Shown in pieces: positions 23,400 to 36,453 of a stretch of DNA of 64,000 bases. Position numbers and translations under genes: made by a program. Below the pieces are notes generated by a model. It was given only the letters and a program-made list of their open reading frames with translations, had not been told where the DNA came from and made no database searches. How positions within the stretch are numbered: the first letter of the stretch is position 1; each line of letters begins with the position of its first letter. Source of the DNA: Aulostomus chinensis (Eukaryota; Chordata; Actinopteri; Syngnathiformes; Aulostomidae); NCBI GenBank assembly GCA_037954235.1, contig JBBMOA010000014.1, forward strand, positions 18,299,273 through 18,363,272, read 5' to 3'.

Positions 23400-26300
23400 G
23401 AGTGCATCCAAAGTTTCCTTGATATGTTTTCTAGTCAAGCAGGCGGGGCTTACTGTGTCAAACAGTGTGTGTGACTGTAGGTGGGTTGGTTTAATTGACA
23501 GTGTCCCTGCCTGGTTTGGCATTAAATCAATTAGGACAGTGAAAATGTGATGCGGACTGTTTGTCTGACACGTCTTAGTCAGTCCGAGCACATCCGTTCT
23601 GCTGGGGGAATCTTCATTAATGTAATAACACTTCTGGTTAGAACAGCCAGCATGCGTCACTCTCCTTGTGCACAAACACGTACACATTTGCTAACTGACT
23701 TCCTATGAAAAAAAAAAACCTCACAGAAAGGCAAAGCTGATTATGTCACTTCTGCTTGTGTTTTATGAACCATCAGCTCAGCATTTCCTATTGTCAAGTT
23801 CATTCCGCACTGCTGATAAGAAATAATTGCCAGCATGGCAGTTGACTTGCTTCTTCCTTGAGAGTTGCCGTTCAGGCTGAAACATGCTTTGAGAGACTTT
23901 TGTCTCCATGAAAAGTCTACATCGGTATCTTTGTCTGGAGCTGGGCAGATTTCGTTTGCATCTGATAAATCCTTTTCACTCCTGAAATTAGTTTCTTTCT
24001 CTTGAGGCTAACACGCAGAAGCAAAATTACAAATGAGCCAGGATTACAAATGTAAAAGTGTGAAACTGAGCAGATAGGGAAGTATGTGCATGTGTACATG
24101 TGCTACATCTGAGTGTGTGTGTGTGTGTGTAGGAGTTCTCTGTGCCAGCAATCAAGGACAATTGCTGGGATACTCACCCAACTGAAATGACTGGATTCCT
24201 GGACAGTGGACACAGGAGGAGGGGAGTGGGGGAGTAGAGTGGCAGTTTGAGGACTTGTCAGTCATCATATACATACACAAAACACACAAATGCAAACCAC
24301 ACATAGAACAATCTGTCAAAAGGTCTAGCTCAGTGGCTCATTAATGCATTTTAGCACCAGCAGCTTCAGCAGCCAGCAACTCAAAAACAGTCAGCCTTAA
24401 AAACAGCTCAGCTAACAATAATTATGTTTTCTCCGAGGAGTTGATATTAATTTAGATTTAAGGCTTAGGAGCGCCTGTGCAAGCGGGTGTAGTGCTGCAT
24501 CTTAAAGCAGAATTCCCCAAGTATTTTGGTGAACTAGTTCTCCTTCATCTAACTGCCAGGGGACACAGACTCACAGGGGAGACTAGTCATAGAAATAGCC
24601 CGGCGTTTTATTCATAAACACAACTCCTGCTTCATGGAAACGTGTCTTTTGTAGGTGCAGCACTGTTTTTCCTCCCCCCCCAAGGAAGCTTGCATCATAA
24701 CCATGATTATCGGGAGAGTAGAATTGATTCTGTCAAAGCAGAGGCAAAATATTGTTGTTTCGTCTATATATGACCGGACATTTTGTTATTGCCATCGGGC
24801 GTCTCAGCAGCTTTGCTCCGAGTTCGCTCGCTTTTCTTAAGGCTCAGCGGGGTTTAAAGCCATGGCAGCTAGTTTCTCTTCCAAAGCCTCTTGAGACTCA
24901 ACCCTGAGGACCTGGACTAATTCTTCTGCATCACATTACCATTCTCATTAATGTGACTGATTCTACACTTGGCAACTTTGGGCCACAGTCAAGAACCAAG
25001 CGGCCAAAGTGTTTACTGGCACAGCCGAGTGAAATATCAGAATGCCTGCTTGTGTTGAGTCATTCGTGTCTTAGATCATTCTGACTGCTGCGTTCAGACC
25101 TTTGACATCTCATTTAGTCTGTCCTTGCACTTGCTGGTGGCTTCTGGCAGTGTGTTTCCGCACTTTGCAGAATTGTCTCAAGAGGGAGAAAGATGACTCT
25201 TCTGCAAGTTATGGCTGGTTTTATGTTGCAGATGATTTTGATATGTCATGTACTGATCTACCACAAAAGGAAATATTAAAAAAAACCCAAAACACGGAGT
25301 AAGTCTTATATGAAGACATCACGGTGTTATTAACAGTGTCTGCTCTTTATTCAGTCTCATAAGCCATCTCATATTCCACCAAAAAACAACAACCACGATC
25401 CTGTGGGACCCAGCTGATCTTTCGCAACAGTTTCTGCTGCTCCCATGGGTGGGGATGAGACTTTTTCCACCATTTATTCACAATTGAGCAACATATTGGG
25501 CGCTAAAAGGCCTCGTCTCTAACCCAGGAGGAACTGGACGTACTGGATGTACAGATGCCGAGAGCCCTACTCTGCCTCTGATTGATTATTTGCTGTCTAG
25601 TTTAGTTGTGTGCTGTGAGATCCAATCAGAGGGAAGAGTAAGAGTGGGATGAAAGATTTGAAGAGGATATGGCAGATTATTTTTAGAATACACCCTGACA
25701 TAACTGTGCATACCCCTCAGGGTTCAAGTACCCCAGTTTGGTAATCATGGCTTTAGTGTACAATATTTCTTTATGTATTATTTGTTTGTGGGGGCTTTAA
25801 GCTGCACAAAGTGCTTTACAGGACTAGAAATAAAACTAGAAAATGACCGGTTTTGTCTTTTCAAAGTGCTAAGTGCAGGTTCAGAATGGGTGAAACAAGC
25901 AACATGAATGTATAAATCATTTTTTGATAATTGGATGCTGTGCTGAGACTGTTTTAAAATGCAGACAGACTTCAGATGAAGAGACAACACAAACCTCCAG
26001 AGCTGTCACACTGTCCAGACTCTAGCCTTTATGCGTTTCATTACAACCAGAACTCAACGTGAAAAATTTGTCCTTTTCGACAAGTGTGCTCTCGCCTGTA
26101 GAGTAGCAGCTACATAATGTCATTAGCCAGATTTAATGCTTGTTTAGGTCTGTTATTCATATCTGTGTTTTTTAACATAGACCACCACATCCTCCTACCA
26201 CTGGATATGAATGTTTGCTGAATATAGCATAGAGATCCCATATTCTTAATGCAGTTCAAGTCAAGTCTTTATTTACACTTGGAAGGACACATTTAGGAGT

Positions 26301-26564
26301 GAGATATCGGTTTAAGATTTACCACCCACTCTAACCCATGCAAAAAAAGATGCCACAGTTATAGAAAGTCATTGAAAGTGTGTTATTTCAGGATAGGAGA
26401 TCAGATGGCTCAGGATTGTCTCTGGGTAGTAGTGTGTGTCTATGGGAAACTTTGGTAGTTAATTGGGCAATAGTAGATTGACTGCTCTAGATGGCAAATG
26501 CCTGGGAGGGACAGACGGCCATTAGCCTCCAAACCTGTATATCAAAAGCATCAATCCACCAATC
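23399..26564. other. Gene-free unique sequence
   Basis: No gene seen. A short (GT)n lies at about 24113-24131. A TCAAGTCAAG block at about 26256 may be the edge of another repeat, but is too short to assign. Confidence 0.55.
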
Positions 26565-26835
26565 ATCTATACTGCTTTTGAGGGCAGCCTATCCAAGCTA
26601 TCACTGAGCTAGAGGCAGGGTACATCCTGGACACGTCCCCAGGGCCAACTTATAGGGACTCACTCACAATCACAGCTACAGGGAATTAAGGGTCTCCTAT
26701 TAACCTTTCTTTTGAAACTGTTTTTCATATGTGGCTGGAAGCTGGAGCACCAGGAGAGAACCCACACAGGAATGGGGAGAGCCTGCAAACTCTACAGATT
26801 CAAACACAGAATGTTGTTGCTGTGAACCATTGTGT
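26565..26835 (-). mobile_element. Old, degenerate SINE copy (first family)
   Basis: Collinear remnants of the family at 4568 remain on the minus strand: CAGCCTATCCAAGC near the left end, GGGCCAACTTATAGGGACTC, then AAGCTGGAGCACCAGGAGAG and AACCCACACAGGAATGGGGA toward the right. Many indels and substitutions separate them and the head is barely recognisable. No target duplication can be found. It is clearly older than the other five copies. Confidence 0.65.
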
Positions 26836-29800
26836 TGAAAAACTAATTGTTGGGTTTTTGGAAATGGAGTATTGAGTGTCTTTAGAGATTGACTAACATC
26901 ACCGCACGGATATGTGCATGCTGCACATTTCCTCCTACGTATTTCCACTTCATGTCCACCACTGTTTTGTTGTTGTTGTTTTTTGGGGCATTTCGGTTAT
27001 TTCAGTTAATGTATCTGTCGGTCAACATTTATTAGCTTCAACTCAGCAGCTCCTTTTCTACCTCCATTTTTTAAAGTACATGAAAAATTCAATACAGTGG
27101 CATAGACGCAGGGGTGTAATTGCAATGCAGCCCACACTAGAACAGACATATAAATGTTAAGCCATATTGTTTCGGCTCCATGTACTGTAGACCTGACACA
27201 CCAGCAGCAGTCAGTTCAAAATCATGTAGCTTCTATGATGTTGATTCTGACAATTTCTTAGTAACTACCATGGATTGAAGGTTCTACTTGTCTAATATGT
27301 GACTGGAAATGAAAACTACGTGCCAAATTGTCTTCCGGCTCAAGTGTAAATATCCCACTTTGTTTGGTGATGTTTGGTGTTTTGTAAGACATTATATGAC
27401 TGCACACTGTCTTCCCGCCACTGACCTGAACAGAAACCACTGGCTATCATAATCTATTACCAAGATTTTGTCAATGGAGTCTGAAGTCTGGAGTCCGCTT
27501 GAAGGCCTCAGTCTCCCTCCTTAAGTGTCAGGTCAGTGGCATTGAATGAGTGGTAATGGCTTTCTCTTAATACAGGGAGTGAGTTCAACTGGAAGAAGAT
27601 CAGCTCAGCCAGAAAAGCTATGTGTCTCTCCGCAGGGACATTTGCACCAAGCTGCTGGTGTGTGGCACGAAGAAACACAGCTCTGAGTGTGTGTGTATGT
27701 GTGTATGTATGTGTATATATGTGTGTGTGTGTATTTATATGTATGTATATATATATGAGAAGGTATATTTTATATTCTCCTCTCCTCTCTCCTCCTCTCT
27801 CCTATCTCATCCACTATTTTCTCTCTGCTGGCGTCAGCTGGGGCACAAAAGGAGAAGAACTTGGGTCACTTCCAAAACTATTTCCATTGCCACATAAGTG
27901 CCTTTGGAAGAATGCAACTCGGTACATGCCAGGAAATAAAAGAAATAAATGACCCTGGAGTGAGAACTTGAAGTGGGCCAATCGAAGTTTGGTTGGAGGA
28001 AGACTAAGATTGCCTCTTACTGAGTTCCAGTAGGGCACACTGAAGAAACTGAAGCAATGGAGAGAACATGTCAGAGGATAATCTTGTATAAAAGCCTGCT
28101 AAAGCTTAGACGAAGGTTGTTGCTGCTTTCCATGAACACACTGTGTTTATCGAGGCCACAAGAAGAATGAAGATAAGGGCTGACAAGGAGAATGGGTCAA
28201 AGTGTCTGGAAAAGTTGGCTAGAAAACCTCCATGAAATTAGAATCTACTGCTGAGGAATTGAGGTGGGCGTAAGGATAGAGAACAAGAGCTGTGGGGAAA
28301 GAAATGTTCCCTCTTTGCATGTTTTAATTGTTTCGATGTGTGTGAGTTCTCTCCCCCCTGTTGCTATTGCAATTATCGTCCTGAGACCAGAGGTGCACTC
28401 CCTGAGGTTAGAGACACTGCTTGAGACACTTGGGTGGTTTGATCGACTTTGGCACCAAGCAGTGCACAGACAGGACCTTATTAGTTGTTTAACCAAAGAG
28501 ACTGAAACTGATTCTCTGGGCTGATAATCAGGAATGAGGTGAAAATGCAGAAACTCTGGGGAGGAAACTTCAACCAGCTTCAGGCTGTTTGTTTTCCTCT
28601 CAGCAACAAAGCCTGGGATAGCAGCCACGTAGGACAGGGGGGAAGGCTGAATATCAGTATCACTTCTTGTTTTCCCTCAGGAAATAGGATTGTATTAAAA
28701 AGAACAGGCATATCTGATAGTTTTGAGTATATAACCAACATATAGGATGGTTTCATTTGCAGGTTTAATAGACGAGTGGACTCTTCCTTCAAGTTGTGCT
28801 AACGTGTGAGTCTGTTTTTGAGCAGCAGTAAGAGAATGTTGATGAGCATGTGTAAATAAACGCTACAGGAGGGACTGCAGATGAAGCCCGCTGTGCTCTT
28901 GTAAACCAGTGGTGGAAATGATTAACATCCCAAACGAACCCCGACCGCTACCCTACCACCTCATTTGTTCTCACCATCAGACTGAGGGTCTCATTTGCTC
29001 TTGGGGAGGAAGGAAGGAAGGTGGTGTATAATAATTTTAAAGGAAGCACTCTGTCTCAATCTTTTTAACATTTTTCTATCTTAATTACAATCTGTGTGTT
29101 TCATAGTCCTCTCTGCCTTCTTTCAGAGTGCAGGCAATTTAGGAGCATGATATGCCAAACATGTCTGCCTCCTCCTTCCGTTCCCGGCAGCACTGTGCTG
29201 AGCTTCGACTCAACAGTGTCCTGCGGTTTGATAATGATAGATAATGTCACAGCTGCTGTATGGGAAGTGGTTGCACTGTCGCTGCTGACTTTAGCACACA
29301 ACCTGCAGACTGTGCAGACATCCCACGACCTCTCATTACACCATCCTGGCCCTGTATATCACCCGCACCCTGTGCCCTGACATTGTAGCTTCGCCCTCCT
29401 CTTTCCCCTGTCCCATCTCATTATGAAACAGCATCCATTACTGTCACAATGGCTCTTTCAGAAGGCCTAGCTTATGCCCTTAATGCTGCGCTCTGGCATC
29501 TCTCTGTGTGCTTTCTTCCCATTTTTAATCATTGCCCGCACACTTTAAATAGTTTTCACTTTTACTAAGCTTCACATTTGAGGAAAAATGTCCCCCCCCT
29601 GCTCCTTTTTCCTCCATGCTCATTGCATCACTGCTCTAAAACCCCCTCTTGCCACGCTGAGATGTTCAGCTCCTGCCTGCATGACTGTGGTCTGAGTCTG
29701 TCGATCTTAACATTTCCCTTCATTAAGCCGGGCCTTGTTGAGGCTGCTTGGCAAATTGGCCTCATAGAAAAGCAGGATGTGTTGTTCTATGAGCTGCTGT

Positions 29801-30810
29801 GTCAGTAATAGTTGCCTGGCACCCGCTTTTGTTCACTTTCGAGGTAATTGCAGCTGAGGGGATTAAGTAATGATATGACAAGAGTGAGGATATGGGCGTG
29901 CCATCCGTCATCCATCTCGGAGTATATCAATGCAGTAAAATGAAATCTCCTGTGAAGTTGTGTTCTCTTGAAATTTCTTTACTTAAGACTGCAGGGGCTG
30001 TAATGTCACTCAACTGCAGAGGAAGCCTGTGAATAGCAATTATACTCAAGTCAGGCCCTGCTGTAGTTTTAATTGTTTTGGCTGTCACAGGTGTGACTGT
30101 CACTCTTGAAGCCTTTTCCTTTCACTTGCATCTCCAGAACTCTATTTTTATTCCATCTTGCCACTCTGATCTTAAATGTCAGCGATGCAGTTGGCCACTG
30201 AAACTGTTAAATGTGAGCTTCAGCCACCTTCAAGGAAAATGATTATGATCTTGCTTTTACAGGGAAGGTGGCACTGAAAACGGAACTACACTGCCTGGAT
30301 AACCACTTCTTTTCTGCCACTAATGTTTCTTCTGTGCCCTTGGCTTTTCTGCCTGTCACCTACTCGTCAGTGTAACATAAAGCAGAAGAAACTGGGTCCC
30401 TCTTGTCTCTTTCAGTTGCGAATGATCTGTAGTTATAATTGATTAGGCCATGTAATCTACATAAAATCCAGAGAAGAACAGTTTAATTGGGAGAAGTATA
30501 TCCGCCTTCACAACAAAAGATGGTGGGAGACTCCCTACAGATAGTTGTACTCAAAATTTCTTCAGTTCTTGCATCACATGTCAAGTTAGCAAGTAGCATC
30601 CATGTCAAACTACACACTTAAATTCAAGGACTATCTTCCACATAATGTTGGACGTTGAGCTCTTTAAGATGAGACAATATAAAGTGTGTCTCCTGATTGA
30701 TCCTCCCATCCACATTATGTAAGTTTTTTTAGTCCGCCTTAAAAAAATATGATTTCAGTCACACAAATGTATGCTCATGTAATGTATTTTAATACAAATA
30801 ACAACAAATG

Positions 30811-30816
<6 letters not shown>
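26836..30816. other. Gene-free unique sequence
   Basis: No recognised exon. An acceptor-like CTTAATACAG precedes an open frame at about 27578-27680 with no matching donor, and a strong pyrimidine-rich acceptor TCTCTGCCTTCTTTCAG at about 29127 precedes an open frame to 29380, also without a donor. The stretch 29820-30120 is repeat-free and AT-rich with CATTAAG and TAATTG motifs and could be a regulatory element. A short TA/GT-rich patch lies at 27690-27760. Confidence 0.5.
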
Positions 30817-30857
<41 letters not shown>

Positions 30858-31054
30858 ATGTGTATATATATATATGTGTATATATATATACATATATACA
30901 TATATATACATAGATATGTGTATATATATACACATATATATGTATATATACATATATACATATATATGTGTATATATATGTATATATGTATATATACATA
31001 TATATATACATATATATGTGTATATATATATATATACATATATATGTATGTGTG
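30817..31054. repeat. Compound (GT)n / TA-GT microsatellite
   Basis: A pure (GT) run at 30817-30851 is followed by about 200 bp of alternating TATATA, TGTG and TACATA blocks. All of it is alternating purine-pyrimidine and largely self-complementary, so it can fold on itself or adopt Z-like or cruciform DNA. The three long open frames over it (poly-IY) are artefacts. Confidence 0.95.
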
Positions 31055-32689
31055 TGAAGTCCAGTTTTATTCAAATTAACACAATGAATCAACTCTTCTA
31101 ATGTTCTTGTCATGTGATGAGTGGTAGTGTTTTCTGTAGACAGATCAATCACAGTTGAGCCTCTGTAAACAAATCTACTGTACACTGAGTTGACTGATAA
31201 TGAGATCCACTTGGCATTAACAGTTCAGTCTTTTCTCTCCGTCTGTATGACCTGACTCGCTTCAGAGACTGCCTCTTAAAAACACATTTAAAAGGTGCCT
31301 CAGAAACGCACCAACACTCTCAGACACATCCAAAAAGACCAATATCTGTTTACCGCAGAGAGCCCTCTGTGAATTATCACTACACACTGAGGTGAAAACA
31401 GAAAGAGACACACACCGAAACACACAGCTTGACTCTATGACTCCTCGCTGATCTCATTTAACACCACATCCCCACACACATACACATCCCAGCATCTGCT
31501 GATGGCATCTTGCCTTCTCTCTGGGACGCAAGGGAGGCTGGTAAAGGGTGCTTCACCATGGGACTCCTTTCTGCTCACCAGGCACATATCACATGCACAA
31601 ATCATGCCACTTCAGTCCCAATGCAATTTACAGAGGGAATGAAAACACTCAAACGATGGAGAGTTCGGCAGGTTGTGAGAGTTTTTAAATGCCTCTCTAC
31701 TTTCTTTTTTTTATTAAACGCATCTCAGGTGAGACATAAATAACCTTTCGTAACTTAAAGACGACTTGCATGTTGTCCAAGTACTCTGCTGCTTGGTCCT
31801 GGCACATCACATTATCTTATATGTGTTTTGGCTTCGTAGACCATACTTTAAAAAAAAAAAAGAAGCAATTATCCCAAAAAAAATCTGCTAACAATGGATG
31901 ACTTGTGGCCATGTGTGTTTTATAGTCTTACACAGAAGTGTAGCTGTTACAACATGTGGACTGATTGAGTTATAGTAATTAGATTGGCAAGGCATCAGGC
32001 ATTTACACAGCACTTCTAACCATCCACTCTAAAACAGACTGACTCGAATGCAACAAGATTGATTCATGATGCCTTCAAATTAAAAGCTGCCCACTTCCTG
32101 ATATGATGTTAAATGTAGCTTTTCTCTCATCGACCTACCTAACAGCACCTTTGGCTCAAATCTGCCCACTTCACTCCTGCACTGCATTTATCCTGCTCTT
32201 GATGTCAAACCACTTTTTTGCGGGCACATGAGCTGCAGGAAAGGGAGAGATTTGTAGCTACTGGCCACTCAAATGTTGCTCTCAATCTCAAAGTTGTATT
32301 GTGTGTAAATGCTATCATGCTTGTTGTAACACCACCAATATAATAAAGCAGGATTAGAGAATTCGAGTTGATCGGGTCACATTCTGCTTTGTGGGTTTTG
32401 GGACGGGGATTGTGTTGTTTGGCTATGGTACAAGGGGCAGAGACGTAGCGGCCGATGCCAAAGAAATAGCAGAGAAGAACAGCCAAAGGAGAGGGTCGGG
32501 TTGTTTACAAAGTTCCCCCAACACGTGTTTGGTTTGGCTACACAGCCCAACAAAACACATGATTCTTATTTGTTCCGTTAACTTAATATGCTTTCTTCAG
32601 ATTCCCTTCACACACGCATTCTGTTTTAAAACCTGTACAATGATTGGAAGTATTGTGTTTTCATGTCCAGCTGTCTGACTCACCCTTTG
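31055..32689. other. Gene-free unique sequence
   Basis: No gene or repeat family seen. A CATCTCAG/GTGAGA donor-like site lies at about 31731, but the frame before it is not recognisable. An A-run lies at about 31850-31861. Confidence 0.55.
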
Positions 32690-32850
32690 AGGGAATTTCT
32701 TCAAATTTAGCCCGAATGTCTTCTGAGATTCAAGAATGAACGAGACAGATTTGGTCATCATAGGTCAAGGTCACTGTCACCTGATATGCATGTGATTGTC
32801 CCATTTTGTTCACACAATACTGCTGGAACACCTCAAATTTGACAAGAAAG
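32690..32850 (+). mobile_element. Degenerate copy of a fish interspersed repeat
   Basis: The order GAGGGAATTTCTTCAAATTT, then ATTCAAGAATGAACGAGACA, then TAGGTCAAGGTCACTGTCAC matches my memory of a very common fish repeat that contains AAGGTCAAGGTCACTGTGAC. Ends are not defined. It carries an AGGTCAAGGTCA motif at 32762-32773, a nuclear-receptor-type site. The assignment rests on pattern memory and needs a library search. Confidence 0.5.
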
Positions 32851-33475
32851 GTTAACTGAGACTTTAAGTTTGATACGTGTTAAATGTATATTTGCATTTT
32901 GGATTTTTTATATAATTAAAAAAATACAGTTACTGGAATATGTTTCTGTTTATGGACCACAGGGTATTCAGCTGACTGCCATGGCATCAGCTTTAAATGA
33001 ACAAACAGGCAGATATACTGTAACACCGTTTTCTCCCTCTCCACACCTTTCTCTCCTTCTCTATGCCCCAAGTTAGCATCACACCCTCAGGGTAGAGTAG
33101 ATTCTGATTCAGAAAAGTGAGTCTGCTACCGGGGTAGAGCCAGGAGCAGACGATATTACCCACAGCCACAGGATGTTCCAACTTCCTCTAGCTCCAGGTT
33201 AATGATCAACATTGTTACTGAAACTTTATGAGTAAGTCAAAGCTTTCCCACTCCTTGTCGGAACATTTACAGTAACTTGAGCATCCGGTCGTCTCCGAGC
33301 GGCTGGCCCTAGAGATGGCTCTGAGTCTCACAGCCATCAGGAGCATTTTATTTAGCAGTTTGTCACGCTGTAAGACATGGAAGACCTCAATCTCTCTTCT
33401 CCCCATCCACCGTGACCCACCAGGCTCCAGCCTGAGAGGGCTGAATGGAAACTCTCGTTAGTGGAGGAGGTTTGG

Positions 33476-33506
<31 letters not shown>

Positions 33507-34391
33507 GGGGGGGGCTGCCAACTGTCATTCTGATGGAATATTGGAAAAACAGGGGTCAAAGGTCATGTTTACTCAGCAAATCCTCCCATTTCCTTCATGT
33601 CATGTCAAGTAGGAGATATGTGGCAGCCAGGGATAGAGACTTGACGTGGCGTCACATTCACTTTCACTCTTTCTGGCTGCTATCTGTCAGTACCACTCTC
33701 TGCATGTCACATCAAAAAAAAAAAAAAATCCTGGAGAAGCTAGTCAGGACATAGGCGCAATTTGTCACCTACTGAATTCCCACATTAACCCTAATATTAG
33801 CATTTAAATTGAGTAACCAATGGAGGAAGGGGAGAAATCACGTTTCCCACCAAAAACCATGTCATTTTGACATCTCATTGATTTCCTTTAGCTATTACAG
33901 GAATTCAATGACTTATAATGTCTGTCCTCTGATATGATAAAGAGCCGTCATGATTGATTTCCATGCTGCTATGACTCTGCACCCTGAATGAATTAGGCCC
34001 TCCCATCCTCCTCCTCTCTGTCACCCCATTCTTCCTCTTTCCCACTGTGCTCCCAGAGCTGGCTTCAGAAACCTTAACGCTGTTGGCCTTTGTCTGTGGT
34101 CTACTGCTGCTGTTTTGGTGGCAGCAGATGTTCAGATTCCTACAACCTTGGATGTGAATGCTAAGAATGTCCATGCAGTTTCAGGCAGTGGTTTTAAGGA
34201 GTCAAAGTCAAAACTTTTTCAACACTGAGTTCTCAACTCTGCTCTGCTCAGCTCTGAAGATTATAGAGAATATCTATGATTTTTTTTTTTACCCCCTTAA
34301 TCCCCCTTTCAGGTTAAGAAGGCACAGAGTTTTATCTTTGCGTGTACATTCAAGTAAGTTTGAAAGGAAACGGAGATGATTGGCCAAAGTT
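32851..34391. other. Gene-free unique sequence
   Basis: No gene seen. It includes the GT/poly-G tract listed separately and an A-run near 33713-33728. The minus-strand frame at 33215-33406 begins near an acceptor-like CTTACAG but is unrecognised. Confidence 0.55.
33475..33514. repeat. (GT)n followed by poly-G (about 25)
   Basis: A short GT run passes into 25 consecutive G at 33490-33514. Runs like this can form G-quadruplex structures and are prone to length error. Confidence 0.92.
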
Positions 34392-34423
34392 GACACACAC
34401 AAACACACACACACACACACACA
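34392..34423. repeat. (CA)n microsatellite
   Basis: CA run with one AAAC interruption. Confidence 0.9.
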
Positions 34424-35644
34424 GCAAGGTCATATCTCTGATTCCCTGTGGCTGTTAGGATGAGAGTGGCTGACCTCTGCTTCATTAAGTCTGTAACACA
34501 CTTGTTGCCCTCCGTGTGTGTGTGTATGTCTGCGCGCGCGTGAGTCTATTTGGGCTTTGTTTGCATGAGCCTGATGGAAGGATGTTGTTAGTGGGGGAGA
34601 CAGCATCAGGATGGATATGAGAGAAGAGTAACTGAACACGAAAAAGTTTTTCAAGTCGGCTTCTTGACGCACACCCCCCTCCTTCCAACTATCTTATTCC
34701 CTTCTTCCAAACTGAAGAGGAGAGCTGCAGGCAGAACAAGCAGACAAGCCTTTGATCTTCAAGATGATGGTTACCCATCCCTCTTCCCTTCTTCTGCTAT
34801 CGCTCTCTCTCTCTCTCTCTTTAAACAGCCATACCACATTCTCCACAGACATGCACCTAATCACAGTCTAGCCATGCAATGAGATGCCCAGCACCTTTCT
34901 TATCTTTCCCTCCATCTGCTGTATCTTTCTTCCTTGTCACTATGCTACCCATCTTCTCATCATTCGTCGTCGTCCTCCTCCTCCTCCCGATGCCTCCTTC
35001 GTGCTACGAATGTGAGCGAAGTAAACACGAGTTGTCACACTCCTCATCCCCAGCTTGTCTTGGTGCTGCCGACGAAATGATGCTTCCCGTCGACACATTC
35101 ATAAGCAAGCATCAAGTGTGAGGGCTGGCTGGCAGGTAGAGTCTTGGGTAATAAACAGTCGGGATTTAGATTCTGTGAAAACAAAAGAGTCTAAAACCTG
35201 CCTGGAAGAGCTGGGACTCAAATCGCTTTATGGCAGTCTAATATCCCTTTTATTTGTGCAGTCACTCTGCATAATATGAGATTTTCTCCCAAAGTCGTGT
35301 GTTGTTTTGTCTTTAATTCATAAAACTTAACCTGGACTTACATTTCAATGGAACTTTGTTTAATTGGATTAGAGTAAATTTGTTTTAGGATTTGAGTTGA
35401 ATAATCACATTAACAACTGTGACCTTGCTAACTGGCTCACTCTAATCGCAATTCTCTCAATTAAAAGGCAGTAGCATTATTTAGTAAACTCCTAATTTGT
35501 CTCTTGGTTCGACTTAAATTTACTTTGACCCAAATTGAGACAGCCCCAGGAGGCCTGTTTGTGGATAATATATGTATTTAATGAACTAATTAACTGTAAC
35601 TAAGAAGGTCTTTGCATGGTTCCACTCTCAATGAGCTTACCTGT

Positions 35645-35650
<6 letters not shown>

Positions 35651-35691
<41 letters not shown>
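35651..35691. repeat. (GT)n microsatellite
   Basis: About 20 perfect GT units. Confidence 0.95.
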
Positions 35692-35694
<3 letters not shown>

Positions 35695-36393
35695 TGAGCC
35701 CAGCTGATCAAATTCAGATGCATGGTCAGTGGCAGGTAACTATGATGCTGCAAGTAATTAAAGTGTTTCATTTCAGTATATGACACTGATGCAACCCTGG
35801 TTTCAGGTCCAGAGGTGTACCACCTTCCAAAGGAAAACGGTCACATATGAAAATATTATGAGTTTTGCCCTCATCAAGTTAGACAGTGTGGGGCTTGTCT
35901 TGTAATACCACTTTGTTCCTCGGGGGGCAACACAGCAGTATTAAGGATCTAAAACTCTACTCTGCACTGTAGTGCAAAGAAGTGATGGCACCAGCTTATA
36001 TATGTTTCCCTACCCTTAGAAATTAGAAATAGTATATAATAGACAATACCCAAGCCACAGTGCACTCAAAAATACAACAGTGAGGGTGTCGTTAAACTTG
36101 CTTAAATAAATTGGTTCCTGCTTATGCTAAAGAAGCTAGCGTTTCCTCATTTCTAATAGCAAGAGTGGGCATCCAAACTCTGTGATAGTATACTGCCCAC
36201 TTTTGATTTGGAGTGTGAAATATGAAGCACTTGCTTGTTGAGATTGGTTACAAATTGTAACTTTTAAGGTTACATGCCTTTTGTTGTCATAGTTACAGTA
36301 ACAGCTCGCAAAAATATGTAAAAACCTGCTCTTGGAAACAGCAAGCCTCACTTTTTGTAAAAAATAAATAAATAAATGAATAAAACAACTCTC

Positions 36394-36396
<3 letters not shown>

Positions 36397-36451
<55 letters not shown>
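36397..36451. repeat. (GT)n microsatellite
   Basis: About 27 perfect GT units, preceded by a short (AAAT)n stretch at about 36360-36383. Confidence 0.95.

Positions 36452-36453
<2 letters not shown>

Noticed and set aside
30755..31185. Overlapping frames of 87-123 codons rich in Ile, Tyr, His, Thr, Val and Cys
   Set aside because: Pure translation of the TA/TG microsatellite on both strands.
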